NCBI RefSeq assembly: GCF_040649515.1
Contig: NZ_JBEZFP010000056.1
Location: 1-51,971 of the forward strand
Length of the DNA stretch: 51,971 nt
Direction: 5' to 3'
Origin: Yinghuangia elevatio
GTDB taxonomy: Bacteria > Actinomycetota > Actinomycetes > Streptomycetales > Streptomycetaceae
In this document: positions 7,582 to 17,021 of the stretch, piece by piece
Layout: every line of letters starts with the position of its first letter
How positions within the stretch are numbered: position 1 is the first letter of the stretch
Notes under the pieces: model-generated
Databases searched by the model: none
What the model was told of the DNA's origin: nothing
What the model saw: the letters and a program-made list of their open reading frames with translations, nothing else
Program-made: the position numbers and the translations under genes

Positions 7582-9470
7582 AGGAACGCCGTGAGGCGGG
7601 TGTACAGCTCCGGGGCCCCGTCCCCGGCGAAGACCTCGTGGCCTTGGCCGGGAAGCTCCAGATAGCGGAAGTCCGTCCCCTCGCAGCGTCCGAGCTGCAG
7701 GAGCCGGTGCCGCAGGGTGCGGGACTGGCCGACCGGGATGATGTCGTCGCGGTCGCCGTGCACGAACATCAGCGGTGCGCGTAGGCCTTCGCAGAGGCGT
7801 ACGACGTCGCGCGGTCCGAGGGCGTCGTCCAGTTCCACGTCGCCGCCTAGGCGCGTCATCAACGCCCTTACCGGCAGCGAGGCTTCGGCGATCAGCCGCG
7901 GGCCGGACAGGAAGGGCGCGATGGCGAGCACCCGCGACCAGGAGTCCGGCGAAGTGCACGCGGCCAGCAGAGCGAGGTACGCGCCGTAGCTGGTGCCGAA
8001 CAGCGCCGGCAACGGCAGCCCGGCGGCGCGTTCGCTCACCAGCGTGCGGGCGATCGCGGTGATGTCGTCGAGGTCCGGTCCGCCCCAGGCGCCGTGCAGG
8101 CACGATGCGTACGACTCGCCGTAGCCGATGCTGCCCCGCTGGTTCGGGGCCACGACCGCGACCCCGTTGGCCGCGAGGTGCTGGAGCACCGGGGAGAACT
8201 CGAAGCGCCAGGCTGCCGCCGGGCCGCCGTGCAGCGCCAGGACCACATGTTCCGACGTCCGCCAGTCCAGACCGCCGTAGACGACCGACTCGACCGGCCC
8301 AACTTCGCCGACCAGAAGCTCCAAGTGCGCGGATTCCCAGACGGGTTCCGACGCCGGGTCGTCGGCTGAAGCGGATTCCTCGGACGCGGTCGCCGCCGCG
8401 GCACCAACTGCCGCGACCCCAACGGCCGAGCCGCCCGCGGTCGGGGCACCGGCGGTGCCCGTGAGGTGCCAACTGCCGGGCCGGTCGGGCAGCACCGTGG
8501 CGAGCCCGCTGGGCCGGTCCGGCGCGGAGAACGGGATGTGCAGGCCCGACCGCGTCCATCGGCCCAGGCCGCCGAGGCAGCCTTCCGGCATTTTGACGTC
8601 GAGGAGCGTGCCCTCCTCCGGCCCCCACACCGCCAGGCGCGAGGTCGCGCCCCGGTCGAGTTGCAGCGCGACACGGTCCCCGTCGGGGGCGATCGCCACC
8701 GGGCGCACCGTCGTGTTGGGCAGGTGCACCATCTCGGGGAACCGTACGCGGCCGGGCGCTTCGCCGCGGTCCTCGGCCAGTCGGATCCACCCGAGGCGGT
8801 CGTGGCCCGGCGCATCGCTGGAGATCACCAGCAGGCCGCTGACCGGATCGCACATCTGCAAGCGGTCGTTGCTGGTCTCGGACATCTCGAGGAGCGGATT
8901 GAGCCAGCCGTCGTCGAGGTCGAGGACGGCGCTCTTGACGCGTCCGTCGCGCACCGCGTCGAGCGCCAGCCGGCGCCCGGCCGGGTCGAGCCACACGCCC
9001 CCGCCGAACAGGCCCTGGAGTTCCGTCAGGACCTCCAGCGGACCGCCGTCGAGCGGTACGCGCCACACGGTGGTGACCGGCGTCGTGTCGGTGCCGAGAA
9101 CGAGGGCGAGGCCGTCCGGACCGGGGTACGGCAGCAACCGCAGGCCGGGGCTGCGGACCGTGGCGATCCGCCGCTCGGCGTCCTCGGGTCCGCCCAGGAG
9201 CACGAGTTCGTGGTGGCCCGGCTCGTGCCGGCAGACCAGCACGCTGCCGTCGTCGAGGGCGAGCAGCTGCGTGTGCAGTTGCTCCGGCTTGTCGGCGTGC
9301 GGGCGTTCGGGAGCGCTCAGCACGCCCGAGCCGCCGTCCGGGCGCAGCGACCAGGACTCGACATGCCACGCGCCGTCGCCGGCCGTGGCCAGGCAGGCGG
9401 CGTGGTTGCCGTCCGCGGAGAAGGAGTAGCTGACGCGGCGCAGGGCCGGCGCGACGAGGGTCGTGGTCAT
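7569..9470 (-). CDS. S9 family (prolyl oligopeptidase-type) serine peptidase, candidate leader peptidase
   Basis: 633 residues. ATG at 9470 overlaps the synthetase stop (ATGA), so the two are translationally coupled. An N-terminal beta-propeller-like half of about 380 residues is followed by an Ala/Gly/Ser-rich insertion (about 330-390) and an alpha/beta-hydrolase domain. The catalytic triad is visible: Ser494 in GTSYGA, Asp575 in HGDRDDIIP, and His611 in GQGHEVF. Oxyanion residues are in LHGGP and NQRGS-x-GYG. No signal peptide, so cytoplasmic. Prolyl-oligopeptidase-like enzymes remove leaders in some class III lanthipeptide clusters (flavipeptin FlaP). The precursor here has a single proline, at position 15 of the leader, which makes the same role plausible; further trimming would be needed to reach the core. 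Confidence 0.9.
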   Translation of the reverse strand: MTTTLVAPALRRVSYSFSADGNHAACLATAGDGAWHVESWSLRPDGGSGVLSAPERPHADKPEQLHTQLLALDDGSVLVCRHEPGHHELVLLGGPEDAERRIATVRSPGLRLLPYPGPDGLALVLGTDTTPVTTVWRVPLDGGPLEVLTELQGLFGGGVWLDPAGRRLALDAVRDGRVKSAVLDLDDGWLNPLLEMSETSNDRLQMCDPVSGLLVISSDAPGHDRLGWIRLAEDRGEAPGRVRFPEMVHLPNTTVRPVAIAPDGDRVALQLDRGATSRLAVWGPEEGTLLDVKMPEGCLGGLGRWTRSGLHIPFSAPDRPSGLATVLPDRPGSWHLTGTAGAPTAGGSAVGVAAVGAAAATASEESASADDPASEPVWESAHLELLVGEVGPVESVVYGGLDWRTSEHVVLALHGGPAAAWRFEFSPVLQHLAANGVAVVAPNQRGSIGYGESYASCLHGAWGGPDLDDITAIARTLVSERAAGLPLPALFGTSYGAYLALLAACTSPDSWSRVLAIAPFLSGPRLIAEASLPVRALMTRLGGDVELDDALGPRDVVRLCEGLRAPLMFVHGDRDDIIPVGQSRTLRHRLLQLGRCEGTDFRYLELPGQGHEVFAGDGAPELYTRLTAFLRDS

Positions 9471-12400
9471 GCGGCGTGTCCTCCTTCGGTCTCGGCGTCT
9501 TTCCGGGCGATCGGGGATGTGTCGGCGGGCGGTTCGGTGGCCATGGTGTCCATGCCGCCCAGGCGCGAGGCGGCGTCCACCGGGTCCACCCACAGGCGCG
9601 GGCCGCCGTGTCCCAGGCGGAGCAGGAAGGCGACCACGCCCGCGAGGCCGGTGCCGTACGACGCGGAGATCCCCACCGCCGTCTCGTCGCACGGCACGAG
9701 CCGGCCGCCGACCGACGCGCTGCGCGCCGCGACGAGTTCGGCGCATTCCTCGGCATAGCCGCGGTACAGCTCGGCACCGCCCGGGTCGGACAGTTCGGCG
9801 ACGTCGAGCAGGAACTCGCCGTTGCCCGCGAGTCCGTGGCAGGCGGTCGTGCCGCTGTGCCAGCGGGCCCGGCGTACCGCCGTCGCGGCCTGTTCGGAGA
9901 GGTCGCGCAGGACCGGGTCGCCGGTGGCGTCCCAGAGGCGGATCAGGAAGGTCCCGACACCGGACGAGCCGCTGCACCAGTGGGCGAGGCGCACCCCCGG
10001 CGGATCGGCGGGCCCCTGGGCCCACCACGCGGCGCCGTCCTCGGCGCGCACGGTTCGCGAGAGTGTGCGTCCCGCCGCCAAGGCCGTGTCGAGGTACGCG
10101 CCACGCCCGGTGGCCCGGCCGGCGGCCAGCAGGAACGCGCCGATCCCGGCGACGCCGTGCGCGTACCCGAGGTGGGCGGCGCCCGCGAGCTGGGAGTCGA
10201 AGTCCTTCGGGACCTGCCAGAGCATCAGGTCACCGTGTTCGCGGCCCGCGGCCAGCAGGCCGTCGGCGCACGCCACGATGCGCTGGCGGAACCGTCCGTC
10301 CCCGGTCGCGTCCCACATCCGCAGCTGGGTGAACCCGGCGCCCGCGGCGCCGTGGCACACGTCCGGGTTGGGCCAGCGGACCGGGACGCGCAGCGCCATG
10401 TCGGCGGCGTGCCCGGCGAGTTCGCAGTCGTCCAGCAGCTCGGCGGCCTCCATGAGGGCCCACGCGGTGCCCGAGCGGCCGAAGTGCAGGCCGGGCAGCG
10501 TGACCGGTTCCCGCGCCGCGTGCTCGCGCAGCCAGGTGGACGCGGTGCGCACGCGCTCGACGAGCATCTCCCGCAGCTCGGGCGCGAGCGTCGGGGTGCG
10601 GGCGGCGCGGGCGAGGACGCCGAGGACGCCGGCGCCGCCGTACTGCACGCTGCACGGATCCATCGCGGCTCCGCCCGGCGTGACCGGCCACAACCGGTCG
10701 CGGCGGTCCGGGGACATGCTCTCGGCGAGGTGCGTCAGGCCGTCCGCCAGCACCCGGCCGAACCGGGCGGGATCGCCGTCGTCAAGGTCGGACCCGTCGC
10801 CGGTCGGAGGGCCGGAGTGCGCCGCGGCGGCGTGGTACGGATGCGGCCGGGCGGCGTCGCGTACCCGGCCGGGGGCGGGCACGGGGGCGCCGCCCCGCCG
10901 CTCGATGGCGCCGAGGTGTGCGCGCACCCGGGCCAAGTCCCAGCGCTGCCGCGGATCGTCGCGCAGGAGCCCACGGACGGCCGGTGCGAGGAGGCGCGCG
11001 GTGCGTCCGTACCGGGTGGCCAAGTCCAGCCAGGGGCCGATGCGTTCGACTGTCGAACGCGAGCCGGTCGCGGCCTCCTCGGCGTCGTCGGGCAGACCCG
11101 GGTCGGCGCCGGTGGCGAGGAGGAAGAGGAGGCCGCCGAGGCTGTAGAGGTCCGCCTCCGGCGAGACGGGGTGGAGGCCCCGGCCCCGCGCATGGCGCGG
11201 CACGGCGCGCTGCTCGGGTGCGCGGTAGCCGGGAGTTCCCGCCGCTCCCGCGAAACTGCCTGCGTCGGCGGCGAGTTCGAGGTCGATCAGGCGCAACCGC
11301 CCGTCGGGGGTGACCATGACATTGGTCGGCGCCAGGTCGCGGATCACCAGACCCGCGCGGTGCATGCCCCCGACGACGCCGAGGAGTTCGGCGACGACGT
11401 CGCGGGCGAGGTGCCACGGCACGTCGGGCGAGCCGCCCGGATCACGGGGTTCGGTGCCGGCATGGCGCATCACCCAGGCACGGAGCGAGGTTCCGGATAT
11501 GCGCTCCTGGGCGAGGAACAGCGTGCCCTCCTGCTCGACCAAGGCCACGTGCGCGGGGGTCAGCCCCGTGTCGGCGAGGCGTTCCAGCAGCGCGGATTCG
11601 TGGCGCAGCGCGGCGTGGGCGTCCCGACCCGAGTGGTCGACCTCGACGTACGCGCGGGCCTGCTTGACCACGACGTCGGCGCCGGTGACGGTGTCCGTGC
11701 CGACGAACACGCCGCCCTTGGCCGAGTGCCGGATCGCCGCGGTGACCGCGAAGCGGCCCGCGACCAGCACACCGCTGTTGCCGTCGGCGTTCTGGCGGGC
11801 ATGCCGGGACGCCAGCGGATCGGGCGCCCACGGGGGAGGCGAGAACCACGCCGCCCGGGAGTCCTCGACGAGCGAGCCGTCCGGAGCGGTGAGGGTCGGC
11901 CGGTACGCGCCGTCGTTGCCGAGGCGCGAACGGTGGGTGAAGCCGCCGAAGCGGTAGTGCACGATGCTGCCGGGACGGCACGCACGGTCGGACATCACGC
12001 TCGGGCCGACCATGCCGCGCGTGGCCAGGTCGAGCGCGTCGACGAGCTCGACGAACTCGATGTCGTCGCACGGGTAGACCGTGATGAACTTGCCCGATGA
12101 ACTGCGGTCCGCTTCACGTGAGTTGAGCATGCGCAGCAATTCGGTTCCGGCGGCCAGTTTGAACGGTACGCCGCGCGGCACGACGACGTCGCACACCCGG
12201 TCGAGTACCTCGGCCGCACTCCCGGTCGCCGCGCTGACGTGGATCTTCCAGCCCTGCGCCGGCAGCACGTGGTCGCGCGGCGTGACGGTGCACCAGAGTT
12301 CGTCGGTGCGGATGTCCCAGACCCGGCGGTCGGCGGTCCGGCCGGCGATGTCGGTGTCGGTGTCGTTGCTGCGGTGCGCGTCGTCCGCCGTGCTGCCGTG

Positions 12401-12577
12401 CGCGCCTTCCGGCGTCGCGCCCTGCCCGTCGTCCTGTGTCTGGTGCTGCTGCTCCCGGGCGCCGGCCTGCTGGTGCCGGTCGAGCGCCGCTCGGACGCGC
12501 TCGACCAGGGTCCCCCCCGGCAGGTCGCGGGCGGCGCCGTGCACGGCACGGTGCCCACGAACTCGTGTTGCGGCCAA
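9467..12577 (-). CDS. Class IV lanthipeptide synthetase (LanL: lyase-kinase-cyclase)
   Basis: About 1036 residues. Start is uncertain: TTG at 12577 follows GAGGGGGG by 8 nt, while GTG at 12544 lacks a site. The order is lyase region (about 90-260, with KFITVYP and PGSIVHYRFGGF, shared by class III/IV enzymes), Ser/Thr kinase (Lys305 in VVVKQ; catalytic Asp414 and Asn419 in IRDLAPTN; metal-binding IDLE) and LanC-type cyclase (about 640-1030). The cyclase keeps all three zinc ligands, Cys868 in HWCSG and Cys913-His914 in ACHGLAG, plus GYAHGVAGIG. Zinc ligands separate class IV LanL from zinc-free class III LanKC. The enzyme would phosphorylate and eliminate Thr residues of the 49-residue precursor and then close methyllanthionine rings. 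First gene of the locus. Confidence 0.93.
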   Translation of the reverse strand: MAATRVRGHRAVHGAARDLPGGTLVERVRAALDRHQQAGAREQQHQTQDDGQGATPEGAHGSTADDAHRSNDTDTDIAGRTADRRVWDIRTDELWCTVTPRDHVLPAQGWKIHVSAATGSAAEVLDRVCDVVVPRGVPFKLAAGTELLRMLNSREADRSSSGKFITVYPCDDIEFVELVDALDLATRGMVGPSVMSDRACRPGSIVHYRFGGFTHRSRLGNDGAYRPTLTAPDGSLVEDSRAAWFSPPPWAPDPLASRHARQNADGNSGVLVAGRFAVTAAIRHSAKGGVFVGTDTVTGADVVVKQARAYVEVDHSGRDAHAALRHESALLERLADTGLTPAHVALVEQEGTLFLAQERISGTSLRAWVMRHAGTEPRDPGGSPDVPWHLARDVVAELLGVVGGMHRAGLVIRDLAPTNVMVTPDGRLRLIDLELAADAGSFAGAAGTPGYRAPEQRAVPRHARGRGLHPVSPEADLYSLGGLLFLLATGADPGLPDDAEEAATGSRSTVERIGPWLDLATRYGRTARLLAPAVRGLLRDDPRQRWDLARVRAHLGAIERRGGAPVPAPGRVRDAARPHPYHAAAAHSGPPTGDGSDLDDGDPARFGRVLADGLTHLAESMSPDRRDRLWPVTPGGAAMDPCSVQYGGAGVLGVLARAARTPTLAPELREMLVERVRTASTWLREHAAREPVTLPGLHFGRSGTAWALMEAAELLDDCELAGHAADMALRVPVRWPNPDVCHGAAGAGFTQLRMWDATGDGRFRQRIVACADGLLAAGREHGDLMLWQVPKDFDSQLAGAAHLGYAHGVAGIGAFLLAAGRATGRGAYLDTALAAGRTLSRTVRAEDGAAWWAQGPADPPGVRLAHWCSGSSGVGTFLIRLWDATGDPVLRDLSEQAATAVRRARWHSGTTACHGLAGNGEFLLDVAELSDPGGAELYRGYAEECAELVAARSASVGGRLVPCDETAVGISASYGTGLAGVVAFLLRLGHGGPRLWVDPVDAASRLGGMDTMATEPPADTSPIARKDAETEGGHAA

Positions 12578-12733
12578 CCCTGATACCCCCCTCGCGCCCG
12601 GTCCGGCGGACCTTTCTCGGTCCGTGGGGCCGGCGCCCGGAAACCTTCCGCCGACGACCGTCCGTTTGGCGGTGTCGGCTTGAACTGCCCGTCGTCCGAC
12701 CGCTGTTGCTTCGGTCCGTTCGGGACGAGAAAG

Positions 12734-12763
12734 ACCGTACGGTTCGTATTCGCGGCGACTCAA
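12734..12763 (-). promoter_or_regulatory. Candidate promoter of the lanthipeptide locus
   Basis: On the minus strand, TTGAGT (12763-12758) and TACGGT (12739-12734) are separated by 18 bp, fitting a housekeeping-sigma promoter. It would give a leader of about 150 nt before the synthetase start. Prediction by pattern only. Confidence 0.4.
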
Positions 12764-12778
12764 CGAGTTACGGAGGGG

Positions 12779-12796
12779 TTCACCCGCATGGGTGAA
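12779..12796. promoter_or_regulatory. Inverted repeat upstream of the lanthipeptide promoter
   Basis: TTCACCC-GCAT-GGGTGAA: 7-bp perfect arms about 16 bp upstream of the candidate -35. A plausible regulator binding site for the locus. No partner is identified. Confidence 0.4.
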
Positions 12797-12949
12797 GTAA
12801 CCACCGAATGTCGGCGGGAGTGAAGGGGGAGCTGTAGAGAGCGTGGTGTGACGATATGACGAACGTGCGGTTGGGCGGCCCGGCGCACGGCATGCGTACG
12901 GGGTGCCGGACCGTGCTCCGACACCCCGTCAACCGGCTTTGTAGGAAGG

Positions 12950-13714
12950 CTACTTGGGCTGGAAGCGGATGCCGCCGTCCAGACGGATGACCTCGGCGTT
13001 GAGGTAGCTGTTGGTCAGCAGTTCGTACGCCAGGCTCGCGAACTCCTCCGGCACGCCCATCCGCTTCGGGAACAGCACGGCCGCCCCGAGCGTGTCCTTG
13101 ACCTGCTGGGGCGCGAGGTCGAACAGGGCCGTGTCCATGGTTCCGGGAGCGATCGTGTTGACGCGTACTCCGATCGCGGAGAGGTCGCGGGCGATCGGCA
13201 GGGTCATGCCCGCGACCGCGGCCTTGGAGGCGCCGTACGCGGCCTGGCCGATCTGGCCGTCGAACGCCGCCACCGACGCGGTGCACACGATCGCGCCCCG
13301 CTCGTTGTCGGCCTGGGGGTCGTTCTTCGCCATGGCCGCGGCGGCGATGCGGATGGCGTTGAACGTGCCGATCAGGTTGAGCCTCACGATGAACTCGAAC
13401 GGCGCGAGCGGGTGCGGGGATCCGTCCCGGCCCACCGTGCGGGCGGCGTACCCGGTGCCGGCGCACGCGACGAGCGCACGGAGCGGACCGGCCGCCACGG
13501 CCGCGTCGACGGCGGCCTGCACGTGCGCCTCGTCGGTCACGTCCGTGGCCGCGAAGACGCCCTTGATGTCGGCGGCGACCCGCGCCCCGCGCTCCTCGTT
13601 CTTGTCCGCGACCACGACGGTGGCCCCCGCCTCGGCGAGCCGTCGCGCGGTGGCCTCCCCGAGGCCGGAAGCGCCGCCCGTGACGACGGCCGAGGCTCCT
13701 GCGAGATCGAGCAT
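12950..13714 (-). CDS. Short-chain dehydrogenase, 3-hydroxyacyl-CoA dehydrogenase type-2-like
   Basis: 254 residues from ATG at 13714 with GGGAGGA upstream. Classical SDR: cofactor motif TGGASGLG near the N-terminus, DVTD adenine contact, NAG-equivalent ACAGT, catalytic Ser in CTASVA, and Tyr-Lys in YGASKAAV, followed by PGTMDT. Spacing and the segment PFEFIVRLNLIGTFN are typical of the HSD17B10/FadB2-like group that oxidises 3-hydroxyacyl-CoA with NAD. The preference for NAD is suggested by the acidic residue in VVVADKNEE. Divergent from the MerR regulator at 13925 across an intergenic region with a palindromic operator, so it may be a MerR target. The exact substrate is unknown. Confidence 0.88.
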   Translation of the reverse strand: MLDLAGASAVVTGGASGLGEATARRLAEAGATVVVADKNEERGARVAADIKGVFAATDVTDEAHVQAAVDAAVAAGPLRALVACAGTGYAARTVGRDGSPHPLAPFEFIVRLNLIGTFNAIRIAAAAMAKNDPQADNERGAIVCTASVAAFDGQIGQAAYGASKAAVAGMTLPIARDLSAIGVRVNTIAPGTMDTALFDLAPQQVKDTLGAAVLFPKRMGVPEEFASLAYELLTNSYLNAEVIRLDGGIRFQPK

Positions 13715-13889
13715 GGGTCGGGTCCTCCCTGACACTGCCCCGGCGACTGCTTGACCGAAGCAAGCTGATATGACGTCACGGAGCATCGCACGGACGACGC
13801 GGGGAGGGGCGGGCCCGGGCATGTGGCGCTGATCGCACCCGATCGCACAGGACCACAGGACCGAACAGCACCGCCGTCGGCGCGGGATT

Positions 13890-13912
13890 GACGTTGACGC
13901 GACGTCAACGTC
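13890..13912. promoter_or_regulatory. MerR-type operator, perfect inverted repeat
   Basis: GACGTTGACG-CGA-CGTCAACGTC: perfect 10-bp arms ending 12 bp before the MerR gene ATG. A TTGACG (13888-13893) and TTGACT (13913-13918) frame it with a 19-bp spacing, the elongated spacer typical of MerR-controlled promoters. The downstream element is a poor -10. Confidence 0.65.
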
Positions 13913-13924
13913 TTGACTTGCGGT

Positions 13925-14838
<914 letters not shown>

Positions 14839-14842
<4 letters not shown>

Positions 14843-15543
14843 CTCCGGAACGCTTCCCGGTGCGCCGACTGGTGCGCTTCCTGATCCGCTACGAAGGCCG
14901 CGCGATGCTCAGCCTGTGGTTCTGGGCGATACGCCGCCGCCACGGGGTCGGGCCCGGCGACGTGGCCGTCGGCTATGCGCGCGAACAGCGGCCGATCATC
15001 CTGGTGTTCCTGTTCGTGTCGATCGTCGAGGCCCTGGTCTTCTTCATCCTGGTCCCGTGGCCCGTCGCGCACCTGGTCCTGCTGGTGGTGGACGTACAGA
15101 CGACCGAGATGATCCTCGCGATCCTGGCCGCGCAGGCGACGCGCCCGCATGTCGTGTCGGAGTCGGAACTGCGGATCCGTAACGGTGCGGTGTTCGACCT
15201 GCGTGTGCCGCGGGCGTCGATCGTGTCCGCGCGGGTGGCCCGCCGGTGGGACCACGAACGCACGCTGTCGGTGGCGAACGGCGAGATGGCCCTAGCGCTT
15301 TCGCACCAGACGAACGTCCTGGTGCAGTTGTCGGAGCCGGTGACCGTACACGGGTGGCGCGGACCGCGCGGCGAGGCGAGGACGCTGCGGATATATGCGG
15401 ACGACCCGCAGGCGATGGTCGACGCGCTGACGGCGACGGACCCCGACGAGAGCCGGCCTGCGTCTAACCGCGCACCGGCTCGGTCGACGGCGACGCCGGC
15501 GGCGACGAGGACGGCGGCGGCGGGGCTTTCAGGGTCAGAGTGA
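14839..15543 (+). CDS. Membrane protein with bPH-like domain, MerR-coupled
   Basis: 234 residues; ATG at 14839 overlaps the MerR stop. Two adjacent hydrophobic helices (about 50-95, IILVFLFVSIVEALVFFILV and VAHLVLLVVDVQTTEMILAI) precede a soluble beta-rich domain with SELRIRNGAVFDLRVPRASI, resembling bacterial PH-like domains of membrane proteins. No catalytic motif is seen. Its gene runs past the stop codon of the convergent zinc-ribbon/PASTA gene, giving an 80-bp antisense 3' overlap (15464-15543). The Ala/Thr-rich C-terminus lies in that overlap and may be non-essential. Role unknown; genetic coupling suggests it works with, or is controlled by, the MerR protein. Confidence 0.8.
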
Positions 15544-16663
15544 CCGTCTTGCCGGCGTCCGGGGGTGACTGCGACGAGACCGTGCACGTACCTGCCGACT
15601 GGCCGTCCAGGCACTCCGGGTCGGAGGCCCCCGACCGCTCCGCGTCGAAGCCCGCCCTGGCCAAGGTGCTCCGAGCGCTGCGCCAAGTCTCACCGACGAC
15701 ATTGGGGGGAGGCGCCGGAGGCTCGTTCGTCGCCGTCGGCCGCGTCGCCGTCGGCGGTGCCACCGTCGGAACCCCCGGCCCCGGGACCGTCGTCGGCGGA
15801 CGGCTCGACGGCGGCCTCGTGGTCCGCGTCGCGCTCGGCGTCCGCGTGGCGGTGGGCGTCGTGCTCGTCGGCGCGTCGGACGACGGTATTTCCGTGGGGA
15901 CCGTCTCCATCGGCGCGGGCGAGTCACCGCCGCTTCCGGTGGCGGACGGGGCCGTCGAAGTGGCCCCGGCCTTCCTCGTCGGATCCTTCTTGCCCCCGCC
16001 ACCGGACCCGGCCGAGGCCATGCCGACGATGAGCGCGACCACCACGGCGACCGCGGCCACCGCACCCGCCGCGGCCATCTGCGTACGCCGTGCCTGGTTG
16101 CGCCGGGCGCGGGCGGCACGCGGCGAGGGGAACTCGTCGGGCTCCGGCGTGCCGCTGAGCGGGCGTACGGTGAGCGTGGCCCCGGCCGCGACCCCGCGGT
16201 CGAGCGTGGAGACCACGCGCAGCGGCACCACGATGGCGTCGTCGAGCGGTGCGCCGTACGCCGTCGGGTCCGGGCCGGTGCCGTCGAACAACCCGCCCGC
16301 GCCCACGAGATGCGCGGCCGGGTTCCAGTCCGGCGGAACGGTGTACCGCACGGTCCACACGCACAGTTCGCCCGCGAGTACGTCGCCCGGCTTGCCGTGC
16401 CGTTCGACCGTGATGCGGTCGCCGATGTCGCGGCGGAGCTCCAGGACGTACTTGTCGGCGATGCTGCCCGCGTTCCGGAGGGTCAGCGTCGCCGCCACCG
16501 TGTCCCCGGGGCGGGCCTCGACCTCCGCCGGCTCGCAGTCGACCTGGACCGCGAGGGACGTGTCCCCGTCGCGCTGCGCGGCCAGATCGGCACCGCAGCC
16601 CAGCCCCGCGCAGTACTGGGCAGCCAAGTCGTTGCCGGTGCCGCAGAGTATGCAGTGCACCAT
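15464..16663 (-). CDS. Zinc-ribbon / single-TM / PASTA-like surface protein (paralogue)
   Basis: 399 residues from ATG at 16663 (MVHCILCGTGNDLAAQYC), preceded by GGGGAAAC. Same architecture as 25-1374: four-cysteine N-terminal ribbon; immunoglobulin-like segment with PGDTVAATLTLRNAG; PLRVVST; one TM helix (about 202-224, AAAGAVAAVAVVVALIVGMA); a long Thr/Pro-rich linker; and a C-terminal PASTA-like module (PPPNVVGETWRSARSTLARA, about 325-380) with two cysteines (DPECLDGQSAGTC) that could form a disulfide outside the cell. Only one PASTA-like repeat is present and there is no kinase domain. It probably senses or binds cell-wall material and signals through the ribbon, but no experimental role is implied by the sequence. 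Confidence 0.85.
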   Translation of the reverse strand: MVHCILCGTGNDLAAQYCAGLGCGADLAAQRDGDTSLAVQVDCEPAEVEARPGDTVAATLTLRNAGSIADKYVLELRRDIGDRITVERHGKPGDVLAGELCVWTVRYTVPPDWNPAAHLVGAGGLFDGTGPDPTAYGAPLDDAIVVPLRVVSTLDRGVAAGATLTVRPLSGTPEPDEFPSPRAARARRNQARRTQMAAAGAVAAVAVVVALIVGMASAGSGGGGKKDPTRKAGATSTAPSATGSGGDSPAPMETVPTEIPSSDAPTSTTPTATRTPSATRTTRPPSSRPPTTVPGPGVPTVAPPTATRPTATNEPPAPPPNVVGETWRSARSTLARAGFDAERSGASDPECLDGQSAGTCTVSSQSPPDAGKTVTLTLKAPPPPSSSPPASPSTEPVRG

Positions 16664-17021
16664 GTTTCCCCGCCCCCTGACGGATACCCCACCCCGGGCC
16701 GGTCGGCCGGGCGTGCCCCCGCGGTTCTTCGGGTCGGACGCCGTTGTCGCGACTGCGGCGGGCCTTGTGCGAGCCGGTGCCGCGTGGCCGGTCCTACCGG
16801 TTCTGCCGGTCGGTTGGGGGCGTTTCGCGGAATCGCGGCCGGGAGCCGCAGCCGATTCCCGGCGTTTCTCCTGATGTGGGGGAAAGCTTCCCGCGCATTG
16901 TCGACACAGTGACGATGATCGGCGGAGGGGTGGCAGACGTCGGGCGAAGGGGCCGCGTCGCGGTGAGTCGCGAAGATCGGCCGCGGCCGGGCGGCGCCGT
17001 GGATCACGGTAACCTCGGACC
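16664..17021. other. Divergent intergenic region
   Basis: 358 bp between the zinc-ribbon/PASTA gene and the Nif3-like gene. Apart from the promoter at 17010-17015 and a small TGTCGACA palindrome near 16903 I see no gene or RNA structure. Confidence 0.5.
17010..17015 (+). promoter_or_regulatory. -10 element giving a leaderless Nif3-like mRNA
   Basis: TAACCT ends 6 bp before the GTG start at 17022, so transcription should begin at or next to the start codon. No ribosome site precedes the GTG, which fits a leaderless transcript. Confidence 0.6.

Larger units (their letters stand above)
12578..12949. other. Intergenic region upstream of the lanthipeptide synthetase
   Basis: 372 bp between the synthetase start and the SDR stop. 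It holds a candidate minus-strand promoter (12734-12763) and a short inverted repeat (12779-12796). I see no convincing gene. An 11-codon ORF at 12788-12823 on the plus strand has a possible ribosome site but no other support. Confidence 0.6.

Noticed and set aside
9467..12577. Class III LanKC synthetase
   Set aside because: The cyclase domain retains the Cys, Cys-His zinc ligands, which class III enzymes lack, and the leader resembles class IV precursors.
12788..12823. 11-codon ORF with GGAGGGG upstream of the lanthipeptide synthetase
   Set aside because: Overlaps the inverted repeat that better explains the sequence; too short to support without conservation.
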